A DNA stretch of 64,000 bases from Mercurialis annua (GCF_937616625.2 NC_065577.1:38097001-38161000), one strand, 5' to 3'. Shown: positions 10,786 through 23,539, numbered from the stretch's first letter. A program made the numbers and translations. The notes: a model not told the origin generated them from the sequence alone.

Positions 10786-10842
10786 AATATTCATACAAAA
10801 TCTATACAAGTTTGATCAATTTTCCAAAAATTTAAAACAAAA

Positions 10843-13580
10843 ATGTTCCCAATTTCTTCTGTTTTCTTGAAACCACAAATGATAGCAACGGCCCGGCGGG
10901 GAATTCATTACTTAAAAGCGGCAAAAGTACCGGCGGAGGTGATTGAAGAAGGCCAAAAACGTGTGATCGACGCTTCTCTAAGTCTTATTCGCGAGAGTGC
11001 AAAGCTTAAGGTATACAAATCGTAAAACAATAGTTAACTTTGTTATTTTCACACAAGTTAAAAAAACCAATATAAATTTATAAATTTTTTTAACTATGTC
11101 TTATTAAATATTTTGACTAATTTATTTTTTAGCTAATGAAAATAAATAATAGACTTTAATTAAAGGGTTAATTCCGTAAAAAAATCAAGATCTTTACGCG
11201 AATTTTCATTTTAATCACGACTTTTAAAAATTACCATATAAAATTATGAATTTTTTTTTTCAAATCTATCATCGATTATTTTCCGGTGTATTTTTGCCAA
11301 CGCGGCTACCGGAATCCGGCGGATTTAAAAAAATGAAAAGTAAAAATACACCGGAAAATAATCGATGATAAATTAAAAAGATATTATAGTTTTATATGCC
11401 AATTTTTAAAAGTCGTGATTAAAACAAAACTTGTTTTGTGATTTTTTGGAACGAGAAAGTAATTAATTAAATTGATTATGTGTTGATGAAATTGATTCTG
11501 ATTATAAATTTCTTAGGGAGAGCTGGTGCGTGCTTTAGGAGGCGCTGTAGCGACATCGTCTCTTATTGGAATACCATTAGGACATAATTCATCATTTCTT
11601 CAAGGTCCTGCTTTTGCCCCACCTCTAATTAGAGAAGCCATTTGGTGTGGCAGCACTAACTCAACAACTGAAGAAGGTACTTTTGGTAGAATTTGTGTAA
11701 AATTGGTTATGTTTACTGGGGACTAAATGAATCGAGTCGAAACACCGCCAAGTTCGAGCTCGAGTCGATTTTAAAATTCAAATTTCGAAATTCGATCGAA
11801 TTTTATTTTAAGAATTTGAGTTCGAACTCGTTAGAATATTTAAGCGTCGAATTCGACTCGACTAAATTATTTGTACAAATATTTATAAATTAAATTTTAT
11901 ATAAAATTTACGTTATTGGAAATATATATAATCGTAAAGGGTAAAAAGGTAAATTAATTAAAGCTCGATTACGCTCGCGAGCTTATCGAGCTAAGTATTT
12001 TGAAACTCGAGCTCGACTCGATAATTAACACGAACAGATCTCGAGTAATTTTCGAGTCAATCCTGAATAGCTCGCGAATTGGCTCGACTCGGTTATAAAT
12101 GGTGTACTCGCCTTTTATTTTCTATAACTTATGTGAATAGTTTGCGCTAGAGTATGATTAATTTCTGATCATCCCAATTATCATGACCATATATGTGACA
12201 TTATGCCATGGTTGTGCTGCTGTTCTGGCCTTTTTTCGTGCTTATGTTGAATGCTTGTATTAAAGGTTATCTGTAAAACAATGCTTGTTTATTATGCAGG
12301 GAAAGAATTAAGAGATCAAAGAGTTCTAACTAATGTTGGTGATCTCCCTGTCCAAGAAATGCGAGACTGTGGCGTAGATGACGACAGGTTAATGAATGTC
12401 GTTAGCGAGTCTGTCAAGCTGGTCATGGAACAGGTGCGCGGATTATTGTTTTAAAATTACTACTTTAATAATGTATCATATCATATGTCAAGAATTTTAG
12501 CTCTGACTTAAGAAGCAGGGCGAAATTGTTACTTGTTAGTTAGGCTAAACTAGTCAATTCTGAGTTCATAGTTACTAGATTATATTTATCCTTAGTTTAA
12601 TTAACCTCGGATAGAAGGATCTTATTACATTTTTTAGATGTTACACGTCGGTTATCCCTGAAAGCGCTGCAGCTGCTTCTAATAGGATGTTACTCGTACA
12701 ATGAGCGGAAGTCTTTTCTTTCGTGTCTTTCGGTTTAAACATATGAATGGTATGGTATTATACCAGCACATTTGATGTTTTCTGCCATTCCAGGAACCTT
12801 TACGTCCGCTAGTTTTAGGTGGCGATCATTCCATATCTTATCCTGTTGTACGAGCTGTTTCTGAGAAGCTTGGCGGACCTGTGGATGTTCTTCATCTCGA
12901 CGCTCATCCTGATATCTATGATGCCTTTGAAGGAAATAAATATTCTCATGCTTCTTCATTTGCCCGAATAATGGAAGGGGGTTATGCACGGCGGCTTTTG
13001 CAAGTATGCGCTATACTCTCCATATATTTTTCATGGCATAGATGTTCCGCGTTAATCTAGCAGATTAATAATTTCATCCAATTTATGCTATGCACACTTT
13101 CTGGAACAAAAACAAAATGATTTCTGAAATTTTCAGGTGGGAATCAGATCAATAAATATAGAAGGCAGAGAGCAGGGAAAAAGGTTCGGAGTGGAGCAAT
13201 ATGAAATGCGAACCTTCTCAAGAGATCGACAGTTTTTGGAAAATCTGGTACGTTTCTCGTATTTTTGGAATGTGCACACGAATGCGCTATATGAATTTGA
13301 CTCTGTTTTGGTTTATCAGAAATTAGGAGAAGGCGTGAAGGGAGTGTATATCTCAATAGACGTGGACTGTCTTGACCCGGCCTATGCTCCGGGTGTGTCT
13401 CACATTGAGCCGGGTGGTCTCTCTTTTCGCGATGTTCTCAACATCCTCCACAACCTTAAAGGCGATCTTGTTGCAGCGGATGTGGTTGAATTTAATCCAC
13501 AGCGCGACACTGCTGATGGGATGACTGCAATGGTTGCAGCCAAATTTGTAAGAGAACTCGCTGCAAAGATGTCGAAATGA
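10843..13580 (+). CDS. ARGAH: Arginase (arginine amidohydrolase), six exons
   Basis: Arginase hydrolyses L-arginine to ornithine and urea, in plants mainly in mitochondria, releasing stored nitrogen. Exons are 10843-11010, 11517-11676, 12300-12433, 12794-13003, 13137-13247 and 13320-13580. All introns are GT-AG, phases match, and the product is 347 residues, close to the usual 340. The manganese ligands are all present: H166 in GGDHS, D190/H192/D194 in DAHPDIYD, and D275/D277 in SIDVDCLDP. The plant-specific core (AFAPP.IREAIWCGSTNS) is intact. The N-terminus is basic, fitting mitochondrial import. The ATG at 10843 gives a 12-residue extension. The second ATG at 10879 (335 residues) starts nearer the conserved part and may be the true start. 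The gene converges with the WAT1 gene downstream. Confidence 0.96.
11165..11468. repeat. Foldback MITE-like repeat in arginase intron 1
   Basis: The two halves are inverted copies. 'AATCACGACTTTTAAAAATT' and 'CATCGATTATTTTCCGGTGT' each appear once forward and once reversed around a GC-rich centre. Related half-copies occur near 19902-19995 and 49526-49690, so this is a dispersed family. The class is not clear. Confidence 0.6.
11730..12110. repeat. CTCGAG-rich repeat in arginase intron 2
   Basis: A block of intron 2 is dense in CGAGCTCGAG- and ACTCGACTCG-like words at both ends, with an AT-rich middle. It resembles the sequence near 51115-51245. It looks like a non-autonomous transposon remnant, but I could not define ends or a target duplication. 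Confidence 0.4.
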
Positions 13581-14138
13581 TAAAATCTCACATTTTCATC
13601 TAGTGAAGAAAGGGAATTATTCAACATGTGTCGTCCTTGCAGCTAGTATTTTATCAGTCATAAGAGGTGACCGTCGAGCTTATTTTGTTTAGCTTGTCTC
13701 GCTTCTTGAATGAATTAATCTGTATATATTTCCGATTATCGAATAAAGGTCATGTTGTGAAATTAGGCCTAGTGGAAACCAATATATAATTAACTAGAAA
13801 AATAAAAGTTGTAGGTTAAACAAACAAATAAAAATACAAAATAAAAGATTTACATTGTTTGACGACTGCTACGTTTATGAGCGAATGAATGAATTTCTTT
13901 TGCTAATATTCAAGAAAATTATAAAGATATTACTCAAACTTGAATAAACTCTAATAATGCTATGATACTACTTGTATGTTTAACTTTAAACCCAGAAGGT
14001 CACATAACATGGTATTTATAGGGATCAAAATCTGCTACAAATGAATAGGAAATATTTTTCCTAATAAGACTATACTTCTTGGTCAATACAGAATTGATCA
14101 ATTAAATAAAGTCTTACAATTAATTTTCAACATTGAAA
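13581..14138. other. Intergenic region between two convergent genes
   Basis: It holds the 3' untranslated ends of arginase (plus) and the WAT1-related gene (minus). No other gene or clear repeat is visible. Confidence 0.6.
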
Positions 14139-17100
14139 TTACTCTTCCACATTGTCATTTCTTGGAGTTGAAGTAACTACAACTTCAACAGTTTTATCTT
14201 CTATAGAATCTGTACATGGAACAAGCTGAGACATTTTCTTTATCTCTACATTTTTACCCCACAGAACTGCGTATAATCCGCACACAATCAAAGTCGCTCC
14301 TAATATGCTGCAAACATCAAATAAAATATCATTAGGCCGTAATAATAATATATATCAATATAGTCGAACCAACGAGTTATAGTTTAAATGACAATTGCGC
14401 TGTAGTATACCTTCCGAGATGTAAAGGCTCATCGAGTAGGATAGAGCCTGCAACCGCGGTGCATAGGAGCATTAAAGGGTTAAAAACTGATACAAACAAA
14501 GGACCCCTCATCCGCATACACCATATCACCAGTGATATCATCATTCCGGCAACTACTACTCCCTGCCAACATCCATAAACAATTATATCACCCCAAATAT
14601 GATCAACTTTCAAAACTTTAAACATATCTTCTTAATTAATTTAACTTGATTGATAATATGAACTGAAGCGTTTTTCAAATTAAACTGAACCAAACCAATC
14701 GGTTCGTTTTACACTAAAACATAACTTGACAATCAATATTTTTACTAAGTTTTATTTGGAAACTTGTTACATATGTATAATTTGATCTAAAAACTTTCCG
14801 CTGAAAAGAAATTATGCATATTCTCGGACAAATATAAGCAAAAACCGATTGCCACATGGCAAAAATAAGTAAAAACCGGCTATATAATACATACCGCATA
14901 AGCTGCGGTGAGCAGTCTTATATTCCAACCTAATCTCCATTGGCTCCAATCTTTCTCCATGCAAAGGGCATAAACTACTGCTTGAACTGAAGCCATCAAA
15001 CACATCAAAGCTGTGCTTGAATAAGGATTTGGGTATTTTGCACTCATTTTAGCCTGAATTCAAAATTGAAAATATATAGCATTATATGATGATCGTATCC
15101 GACCTACATTATTGTCGAATTCTACATTTTAATATTTATTTTCCGCTTTTAAAACCCTTTCAAAAACTATGAAATTTCATTTTCAATTCAAAAGTTTTCA
15201 ACATTTTAAACTTTTTTCTGAAATAAGAACTAGTACAAGAGAATTAGGGTTGAAAAGATTTACAATTACTGAACTATAAACTTTTTACAAAACGTTACTT
15301 TATATTTATTAGTTAAATTTTTATTTTTATATTCACGATGGATTAATATAGCGATTCAAGTCAAAAATTATTTGCATGGCAACAAAAATTTGTGTGATTA
15401 TGCAACAATGTATGTCGCCACATATATTTTTTAACTTGAATTGCTATAGTATCCTTCCTTTAATTTTTTTTTTGGTTAAAATATAACAAATTAAACGATG
15501 ATAACTGCTAAAATCAGTAACCGCGAAAAACTTAAAACCAGAGAATTACCTGAATAATTAACCAAAAGGCATAAGAGAAGGAATTTGCCACAGCTAATAA
15601 AGCACCTAAAGCATGATTATGGTTTGGTGTAGCCAAGTGAAGTTTATGGGATTGATAATGGTTTAATAGGTTAATATTTGTTTTCCAAATATTAATTTCT
15701 GATCCTTTATAAAAGGTTAATAACATTGCTCCACCTATTCCAAGTAATGTGCCCATCACTTTGGCCTTTCCTGCTAGGCTTCTTATTCCCACCTTCTCCA
15801 ACCTGAATTTTCAAATTAATTATCACTATTAATGACTCAAGTTATCTCATAATTATTAATTAGGTCTAATCACTCGAAAATATTCTATCCTTTTTTAAAT
15901 TAACTTATGGTACAACTTTTTAAAAAATTCAATTGTGACCTAATTTAAAAAAGTACGTATCAATTATAGCCAATAATATGACTAATATTAACTTGTTTTC
16001 CAATCGAAAAATACTTATCAAAATTAGACTACAATTGGAGATATTAAAAAGTTTGTTCATAAACAAAAAAAAAATTGTATCATTGACAAACATTAATTGA
16101 AATGTACATATAGAAATAAATCTAATTAAAACTAATGTTTTCAAAAAATTATATAGAATATTTATAAATAGTTAAGTCTATTAATGAGAAATTCATCAAA
16201 AAAAAAGTCTATTAATGAGAAGGCAAGAGGGAAAATAATTGTTAATAAATTACCGAAATGAGATGGCTAAGATGAATGTGAATGCTGGTACAAGATTAAA
16301 CATGGCAGTAGCAAATGTTGCTGATGTTAATACCAGACTTCCCAAGTACATATTTTGAGATAATGATCCCCTGCAATTTCCATTCTAACTTTTTCACTCA
16401 AAGAGCCAAATATAATAATATATAATTGATCAATAAATCATAATTCAAATGTTAAAAACGTTAGACAATAATCTAATATAATAATTTTTCTGTTGATATA
16501 AAAATAAAATGAATAATTAAAACATAACAAATAAAAATTATAACCGTTCCGTAAAAATATTATACTTTCATTAATTTTAATATGTATCAGTGTATCTAAC
16601 CGGTGGATTGGTGAGCCGAGCCAACTGAATATTAGTTGTGAGATAAAAACTTACCCGAATAGGCCACAAAGAAATGCTTGAAAAAGTATTGTCCATGTAA
16701 GTTTTGCTCTATTCTTTCTGTCAAAATACAATTGACAGCAAACACTCATAATTAGCAATAATAATTCATATATTTTACCTTATATATCACATTTTTAAAA
16801 ATATTAAACCTACCGTTCTTTCTATTTTTATTTTACTCATTTTTTTTAATATGAAATTCTCAACACTTTTAATATTTCAATATATTTTCTCAAAAATCCC
16901 CTTGCTAAAAATCCAACAGTATAATAAACTCATAAAAAGGGGGAAAATGTACTATTTTAGTAGAACGGAATAAAAATGCAGAATACAAAAAGGAATTTGA
17001 TCTTAAAACTCATGTTTTTTTTTATCACAGTTAGTATAAAAAATGTTTATGGATACATGATATATATATCAATTCTTTTTATCTTTGCAAATTTTTTTAC

Positions 17101-17438
17101 ACTTGATGATAAGAAAAAGTATTACTATATAATAAATACTTTAAACAACAATCGTTCGACATAATACATTCGATTGACGTTAAAATTTTTCGATTAACAA
17201 AAACATAGAAATCAAAAATACAAAAACTGCAAAACTTAAATTACCTTTCAAAGATGAGAGCAAGAGGAAGCATAAAAGCAGTAGCAAAAATGTATCTGTA
17301 AGCAACAATAATTCTCAAACTCATTCCATCACTGGCTGCAAGTTTAAAGAGCACATTAGTCCCAGCATATGCAATTTGAACCACCACCATTACCAACATT
17401 GGTTTTAATCCATCCACCAAATTATAAAATTTCTCCAT
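14139..17438 (-). CDS. WAT1-related (UMAMIT/EamA-type) membrane transporter, seven exons
   Basis: Exons are 17438-17245, 16717-16655, 16370-16254, 15802-15550, 15053-14895, 14562-14411 and 14307-14139. Every junction is GT-AG, phases agree, and the product is 368 residues. The protein has the two EamA repeats of the plant drug/metabolite transporter family. Hydrophobic helices alternate with conserved patches: YAGTNVLFKLA near residue 27, AYRYIFATAFMLPLALIFER at 46-65, LTWTILFQAFLCGLFG, and DWSQWRLGWNIRL. It ends in a variable acidic tail. Family members export amino acids or auxin-like solutes at the plasma membrane or tonoplast; the substrate cannot be read from sequence. The start is the first Met of exon 1. 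It is paralogous to the gene at 50010-56104. Confidence 0.93.
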
Positions 17439-17868
17439 AAATCTTCACACTAAAAAATTGTATGTATTTGCTTAATTTTAATTACCTTTATATAGAGATA
17501 GAAGAGTGTGATTAGTGGTTTTGTAATGGCTTAATCGTTTAAAAGTACTTCATTTTTTAATTTTTATTCGTTTAGTCTCTCATCTTTCATTTTTTTTTAA
17601 TTTTAACCCTTATTTCAATTTTAGCAATTTGTTTAAATTAAGGGAAAAAAATGTTCAAATATATCCTTCTTATTACTTTATGTTCGTAATTTTTTATGAT
17701 AAAAATGTGAACTGAAATAATATGAAACAATAAAAAGGTAAATTTGAGTTTTTTTTTTCAATATGAACAAATGACTATAAGTAATCTAAAAATTAAAAAT
17801 AGGTTAAAATTGAAAAATTTAAAGTTGAAATATATAAAAAAATAATGAGATACTTTTTTGACGAATAA

Positions 17869-18882
17869 GACCATCTCCAAGGGGAGTCATCAAAATGGGA
17901 ATTGATGACTCCCCATCTCCAAGGGAGTCACCAAAATGCATTTTGGTGACTCCCTCACACTCTCTTTCATCAAAAATGGTGAAGGAATTTTTCCTTCACC
18001 ATTTCACTTTTTGAATATAATAATGTGGTTAATTTATATTTTGGTACATATAATTTGTTTGTAGTTATATTTAATTAATTACTTATTTTTTAAATAATTT
18101 AACGAGACAATGATATAAAAATATTACACGACTAATTTTATAAAATAATAACATAAAAATCTTACATGAATAATTTTACGAGACAATTAAAAAAATATTA
18201 CATAACTAATTTTACGAGACAATAATATAAAAACATTACATAGATAATTTTACGAAATAATAACTTAAAAACGAAACATACTACGACATTACATAATAAA
18301 TAAATAGAACACATATTCTATCAATAATCTGGTAAACGAAACATACTACGACATTCATAATTAAAAAAATTAACAACAATTTATTTTTTTAATATAAATA
18401 ATACTAGAATTCGGATGAATATGAGCATAAATAAGTTTGTGGGTGTAATTGGTAAAAAGTGTATAAAATATTAAGAATTAAAAATGATTATTATATTAAA
18501 AAGTAAAAAAGTACTCCCTCCGTCCCGTTTAAGAAGTCCCATATTCTATTTTGGGATGTCCCATTTAAAAAGTCCCATTACTATTTTTAGAGTATTTTTC
18601 CATTGAATATCCCATTTTACCCTTATTTTAGTTATCTTAAAAGAGTTCTATGGAAAATTTCACTATCATTAATAGGGGCAAAACATGAAAAAACATGAAA
18701 AAACAAGAATAATTAATGTTTTCTTAATCTGTGTGTAAAGTCAAATGGGACTTCTAAAGTGGGACGGAGGGAGTATGTTTTTTGGTGAAGAATTTGGTGA
18801 TGACTATTGGAGTAAAATTGGTAAAAATTCACCAAATTGAAAAATGGTGAGGGAAAAATGGTGACTCCTCTTGGAGATGCCC
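17869..18882. mobile_element. PIF/Harbinger (Tourist-like) element
   Basis: The left end GACCATCTCCAAGGGGAGTC matches the reverse complement of the right end, GGGCATCTCCAAGAGGAGTC. The element is flanked by TAA on both sides (17866-17868 and 18883-18885). A 3-bp TWA duplication is typical of Harbinger elements. No transposase is visible. A Stowaway element is inserted inside it. Confidence 0.8.
18514..18773. mobile_element. Stowaway-type MITE nested in the Harbinger element
   Basis: The terminal inverted repeats begin CTCCCTCCGTCCC and the element is flanked by TA at 18512-18513 and 18774-18775. Both are diagnostic of Stowaway (Tc1/mariner) elements. There are no open frames. Confidence 0.92.
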
Positions 18883-18892
18883 TAAGTTCTTT

Positions 18893-20003
18893 TATAATTA
18901 ATGATAAATGTTAGCAATTGGTAATTAATGTGGTGTGGCTAATTAACTTTTTTGGATTGTGTACTTCAGTGGGTTTCCTGTGCTCTTTGCATACACGTTT
19001 TCTGCATTATTCATGTATCTAGTGATGATTTTAGAGTAAATTAATGGGATATGTTATAATTCACGGTTTAATAGTATTTTTTATTTGAAAATTAAACGGT
19101 TTGATATCTCATTTTTAATTTGGTTTTTAATTCTGTTAATAAAAGTCCCTAATCATTAACGGAATTAAAAGTGAAATATCAAATCGTTTGAGTTTCAAAT
19201 AAGAGATATCAAACGATAAAATATGATATATGCGGAGGTTTTAAAAATAATTTGCCATAGAGTCCAGCCACTAAAGCAACCCACTCAAAGCCTCCGAGTC
19301 AATTAAATTTTACCACGTCACAAAATATTGTCATATACTAATAACAAATTTTTCATATGAATTAAAACTTAGTAATAGGTAATTTTATGCTAAATATTTA
19401 TGTAAATCTAGTTTTTTCATGTAAAATTATGAATAATTTATTAATTACATCAGACATAATATATGGAGTGTAATTAATCAATTAGTAAATATTGCATCAA
19501 TTAAGATTAGTTTCTGTTGGTTTTTTGTGCATTTTATGGGGATGGAAACGAAAATAGGAATTTGGTTCTGTTTTTTTATCTTAATTTGATTTTGTCTCCT
19601 CGTTTTAATTCACTTGTTGACGAAGTGTAAATTACTTGCTGACCACGATAATTTCCCAAAGAATGTAATACAGCTAATGTTGGGTTGTTGTGTTAATTAT
19701 GTGTGTAATGTAACAAATTAATGTCTAATAGGGGATACAGTATAGCCTCGAATAATAAATACTCCATAAATATAAATTCTGATAAGGGAAAATATATTTT
19801 GCCAGAATTATTGTGGACCGAATTAGACCAGAAGCAATTCTTGATTGCAAATAAGGGCCTAGACAGACTATATTTATAGATAACTCCTTTCAATTTGTTT
19901 TGAGTTAATTATATAAAAAGTCACGATCTTTATACGAATTTTTATTTTAATCCCGATTTTTAAAAATTGTCATATAAAACTATACATGACTTTTTATTTT
20001 TTT
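18893..20003. other. AT-rich intergenic DNA
   Basis: I see no gene. Positions 19902-19995 resemble one arm of the foldback repeat found in arginase intron 1. An inverted pair around 19090-19220 (GGTTTGATATCTC... repeated in reverse) suggests another decayed short element. Confidence 0.4.
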
Positions 20004-20796
20004 GGCATAGTTACTTAAAAAAACCCCACTTTTAATCTTGTTATCATTTATACCCTGATCTAAAAAAAATGTCACATATACCGTTGACGTTGTATTTATA
20101 TTTCACCTCTATCCAAAATTTCAAAAAATAGATAATTTATTGAAAACAACTATAAATGAGGGTTATTTCATACTTTTTTCTATTAAAAAAACTACAAACT
20201 AATACTTTATCTTTAAAAACGTTCAAATAAGTCCTAAAATTAATTAATTTTTTAACTTAAATAAAACGAAATAAATAAATTTTTTTTTTATTAATTTCAA
20301 CTTATAAGCGTATTCCGATTCAAAAACCGCTAATATTATTTTTTTAAAAAATATTACGGTTTTCGAGCTCCTCCTCCATGGGAGGAGGAGCTCAAAAAAT
20401 TTAATTTTTTTTTGTTAAATTTTCTAGTGGATTTTAAAATTTATTTTACGGTGGTAAGTCGGAAATAAAAATATTTAATTTGTTTTATGTAAAAAATTTA
20501 CGGTATTTAATTTTAAAAAAATATTAATAATTAATATAAATTAAATTATTATTATTAATTGATTTTTTTTAAAGAAGAAGGTGTTTTTGTATAATTAATA
20601 ACATTGACGTGTAATTAGAATATATACTAAAATTGAAGGACTATTTTAAACTCTTTTTCAAATGAAAAAGGTCAATTTAATACTTCGAGTGTAGAGGTGA
20701 AACATAAACACAACGTCAAGGGTATACATGCTATTTTTTCTAGGTCAGGGTATAAACAAAAAAAAATTAAAGGTGAGTTTTTTAAGTAATTAAACC
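20004..20796. mobile_element. Long-TIR element, probably Mutator-like, decayed
   Basis: About 100 bp at the left (from GGCATAGTTACTTAAAAAAA) reads again in reverse at the right (reverse complement GGTTTAATTACTTAAAAAAC). Shared inner words include TTTATACCCTGA and GACGTTGT. T-rich flanks (TATTTTTTT) could be a 9-bp duplication, but low complexity makes this weak. Confidence 0.55.
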
Positions 20797-20989
20797 TTAT
20801 TTTTTTTTTTAAATCTATCACAGTTTGCCTTTGTCATTTGTTTTGACAATAAAGTTCGTTTAGGCAAAAATGTACTATAAATTACAAAACGTCATATATT
20901 ATGGAACTTTTCAAAAACATCAAAACGACTTTTAATTAGGAATGGAGGGAGTAATTATTAGAGGGTCTACTGTACATTCTATTTTTAAA

Positions 20990-21190
20990 ATTGGGATTCC
21001 TCATATTCAAATAAACATGATGGGCCATGTTCACTGAATCTACACCATTCATTACAAAATGAATGGTGTAGATACAAAAATGCTCAATTTTCGTTAAATT
21101 AATCTACCCCATTCATTTTGTAATGAATGATGTAGATTAGTGAATATGACCTCTCATGTTCATTTGAACATGAGAGAACTCCAATCCCTA
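20990..21190. repeat. Foldback MITE with palindromic arms
   Basis: The outer arms TGTTCA..CTACACCATTCATTA recur in reverse. One internal palindrome, ATCTACACCATTCAT followed by its complement, spans about 21040-21073. The class is undefined. Confidence 0.5.
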
Positions 21191-22362
21191 TTTTTATATT
21201 TCATCTAAAATGTTCATATCATGTGTTTTGATATCATTTGTATGAATTTTTTTTATCTTTTAAAATTAATGATAATTACTTTGTATAAAAATTACAAAAG
21301 TATTATTAATAAAAAAAAATATAATAATTAATATTTTCTTAGTATATGTTTAAAAATTATTTGTCCTTTCTTAAACGGTAAAATGACTTATAAAATTCAA
21401 ATTTCAAAATCAGTTAACTATTTTATTTGTTTTATAAATACTAATTTATTTTAATTTTCACATAAATAATACTCTCATCTCATTTAAAAATAATTTTATT
21501 ATTTTACACGCATTTTAAAAGATTTTTTATCATTATTAATTATGCTTTTAAATTGTACATATAATCAATTGTTATAAATGTTTTTAACAATGAAAATAAA
21601 CAAGAATAAATAAATAAATTTTTATTCACTTTTTCTTAAGTTCGTATACAAAATCAATTAACTATTCAGTTATGACTTTTTATATCTTTAATTTTTTTTA
21701 TGAATATTATTAAATTTTAAAATTCAAATTAAGTTTAAAATAAATCATTCATAAAACAATTAAAATAAATCTTGTCAGATACTTTTATACCTTTTTTATT
21801 TATTTTATTTAAATTTAATTTATTATCAATACAAAAAATTTAAATCTAATTCTAACCCAATTCTTTTTTTTTCTTCACCCATGATCTGCCGCCATTCATA
21901 AACCCAATTCTTCTTCACCCATGACGCGTCAGCACCCGCAGCCGTTGTATATAAGTTGAAGTGGAAAATCACACGCTATGCGTGAGTGAAGTGTTGAAGT
22001 GAGAAATCTCATATCGATTGTATATGAAAATGAACTTGTGTTTATATATTAGTTGGACACCTCCACTTAACACTAATTGACTTAAAAATGAAATCTAACA
22101 ATATATTCTTCATGCAACAACCATTGTTCTCGACATCTTCTTAATACAATCACCACCTCCTCCTCCTGACATTAACTTTGTAGTTCTCTCTTTGTTGGAT
22201 TGTTATTTTATGCAGGTGGAGCAATGGCTAGGGGCAGATCTACCTTCAGGCTCGGGTAAGCTCGAGCACGGGCTGACGCCGGAAGTCTAGAGGACCGGCG
22301 CTGGTGTTTTGAAAGCTAGCCATGACTGCCGCCAAAAAAAAGGCTGAAACTTTCAGAACTGG
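21191..22362. other. AT-rich DNA with an LTR-like scrap
   Basis: I see no gene. Positions 21960-22100 (GAAATCTCATATCGATTGTA, GGACACCTCCACTTAACAC) look like plant LTR sequence, but no partner or boundary is visible. Positions 22225-22330 are locally GC-rich without an open frame. Confidence 0.3.
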
Positions 22363-22798
22363 GGGTCATTGATTTTGGGAGTCATTGTACTTTTCCAAAA
22401 TTGCAAAATGGTCACCGAACAATTTTTTGTTCTAAAATGGTCACTGCACTTTGTGATTAGTAACTTCCGGCGATCACTAAATGAAATCCGGTGACTTTTG
22501 TCCTATGTGGCTTGCCAGAAGCTAACTCACACCTTTCTTTTTGCCGGAAAATGTTTAAAAAATTAGGGAAGAAGATGATGATGTAAAAAAATAAAAGTAA
22601 TATCGACAATGACATGGCAAAGAGGAAGGTGCGAGTAAGCTTCCGGCAAGCCACGTAGGACAAAAGTCACCTGATTTCATTTGGTGATCGCCGGAAGTTA
22701 CTAATCACAAAGTACAATGACCATTTTGAAACAAAAAATTGTTCGGTGACCATTTTGCGACTTTAAAAAAGTACAATGACTCCCAGAATCAATAACCC
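22363..22798. mobile_element. Mutator-like MITE with near-perfect 9-bp duplication
   Basis: The inverted repeats start GGGTCATTGATTTTGGGAGT and (reverse complement of the right end) GGGTTATTGATTCTGGGAGT. They continue for about 170 bp, leaving a short centre. The flanks are CAGAACTGG (22354-22362) and CAAAACTGG (22799-22807), matching at 8 of 9 bases. Confidence 0.78.
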
Positions 22799-22938
22799 CA
22801 AAACTGGGGAAGAAAAAGAAGCCTTCATCGATTATTTTTTTTATATATAATTTAAGAGGTCAAAAGAACGTCGTTTTGACTTCTATTAAATTAAAAAAAG
22901 AAACAAGGGGCCAACCGACACATCCTTTGGCCCCTTCA

Positions 22939-23007
22939 GTTTTCATCTGTTTTGTTAAAACAAAACAGATGAAAACGGGACTGATGCTTATTAAATGCAT
23001 CAGTCCC
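22939..23007. repeat. Two adjacent perfect hairpins
   Basis: Hairpin 1 has 16-bp arms at 22939-22954 and 22961-22976 with a 6-nt loop. Hairpin 2 has 11-bp arms at 22977-22987 and 22997-23007 with a 9-nt loop. The second starts on the base after the first ends. No gene is nearby. Confidence 0.85.
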
Positions 23008-23177
23008 AGCCAAAACAAAAATAGCCCCCACCCCCACTTAATATTGACAATGTTCAATTTAATCCTTCAATTATCTCTTCTTTTCCTAATTCTTTATTAA
23101 ATTTTATTATTCTTTATATTCTTCAACCAAATTTTCTAGCCTAATTTCAAATTTTACGATCTACTTACTAAATGTTA

Positions 23178-23539
23178 CTCTTTCCGTCTCACAAAAATAA
23201 ACTGCTTTTTTTATTTTATGCATCCCAAATTACAGGTTACCTTCTATTTTTAATTAATAATTTTAAAATTAAAAGTCTTAGTTACACCTTATAAATATAC
23301 ATGATTATTTTCAATTTTATTAATTACTCCATGTTTCAATATGGAATAAATGTCAATTTTTAAATACAAAATACACCAATATAAAAATTAGTAATCAATA
23401 TATTATTTAATTATTTAAAAAATTATTAAAGGCTAAAAATGAAAAAGTACATAAATATACTAATTTTAACTAATCTAACTATTTTTTTTCTTAATTTCCG
23501 TGTTTGTCCAAACGGCCTATCTTTGTAGGACAGAGGGAG
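23178..23539. mobile_element. Stowaway-like MITE, diverged
   Basis: The left end CTCTTTCCGTCTCACAAAAA and the reverse complement of the right end, CTCCCTCTGTCCTACAAAGA, are related. TA flanks both ends (23176-23177 and 23540-23541). Confidence 0.7.

Noticed and set aside
13137..13580. Uninterrupted final arginase exon of 147 codons
   Set aside because: Conserved arginase sequence runs LEN-KLGEG directly. The 72-nt segment between has GT and AG ends and breaks the family alignment, so it is an intron.
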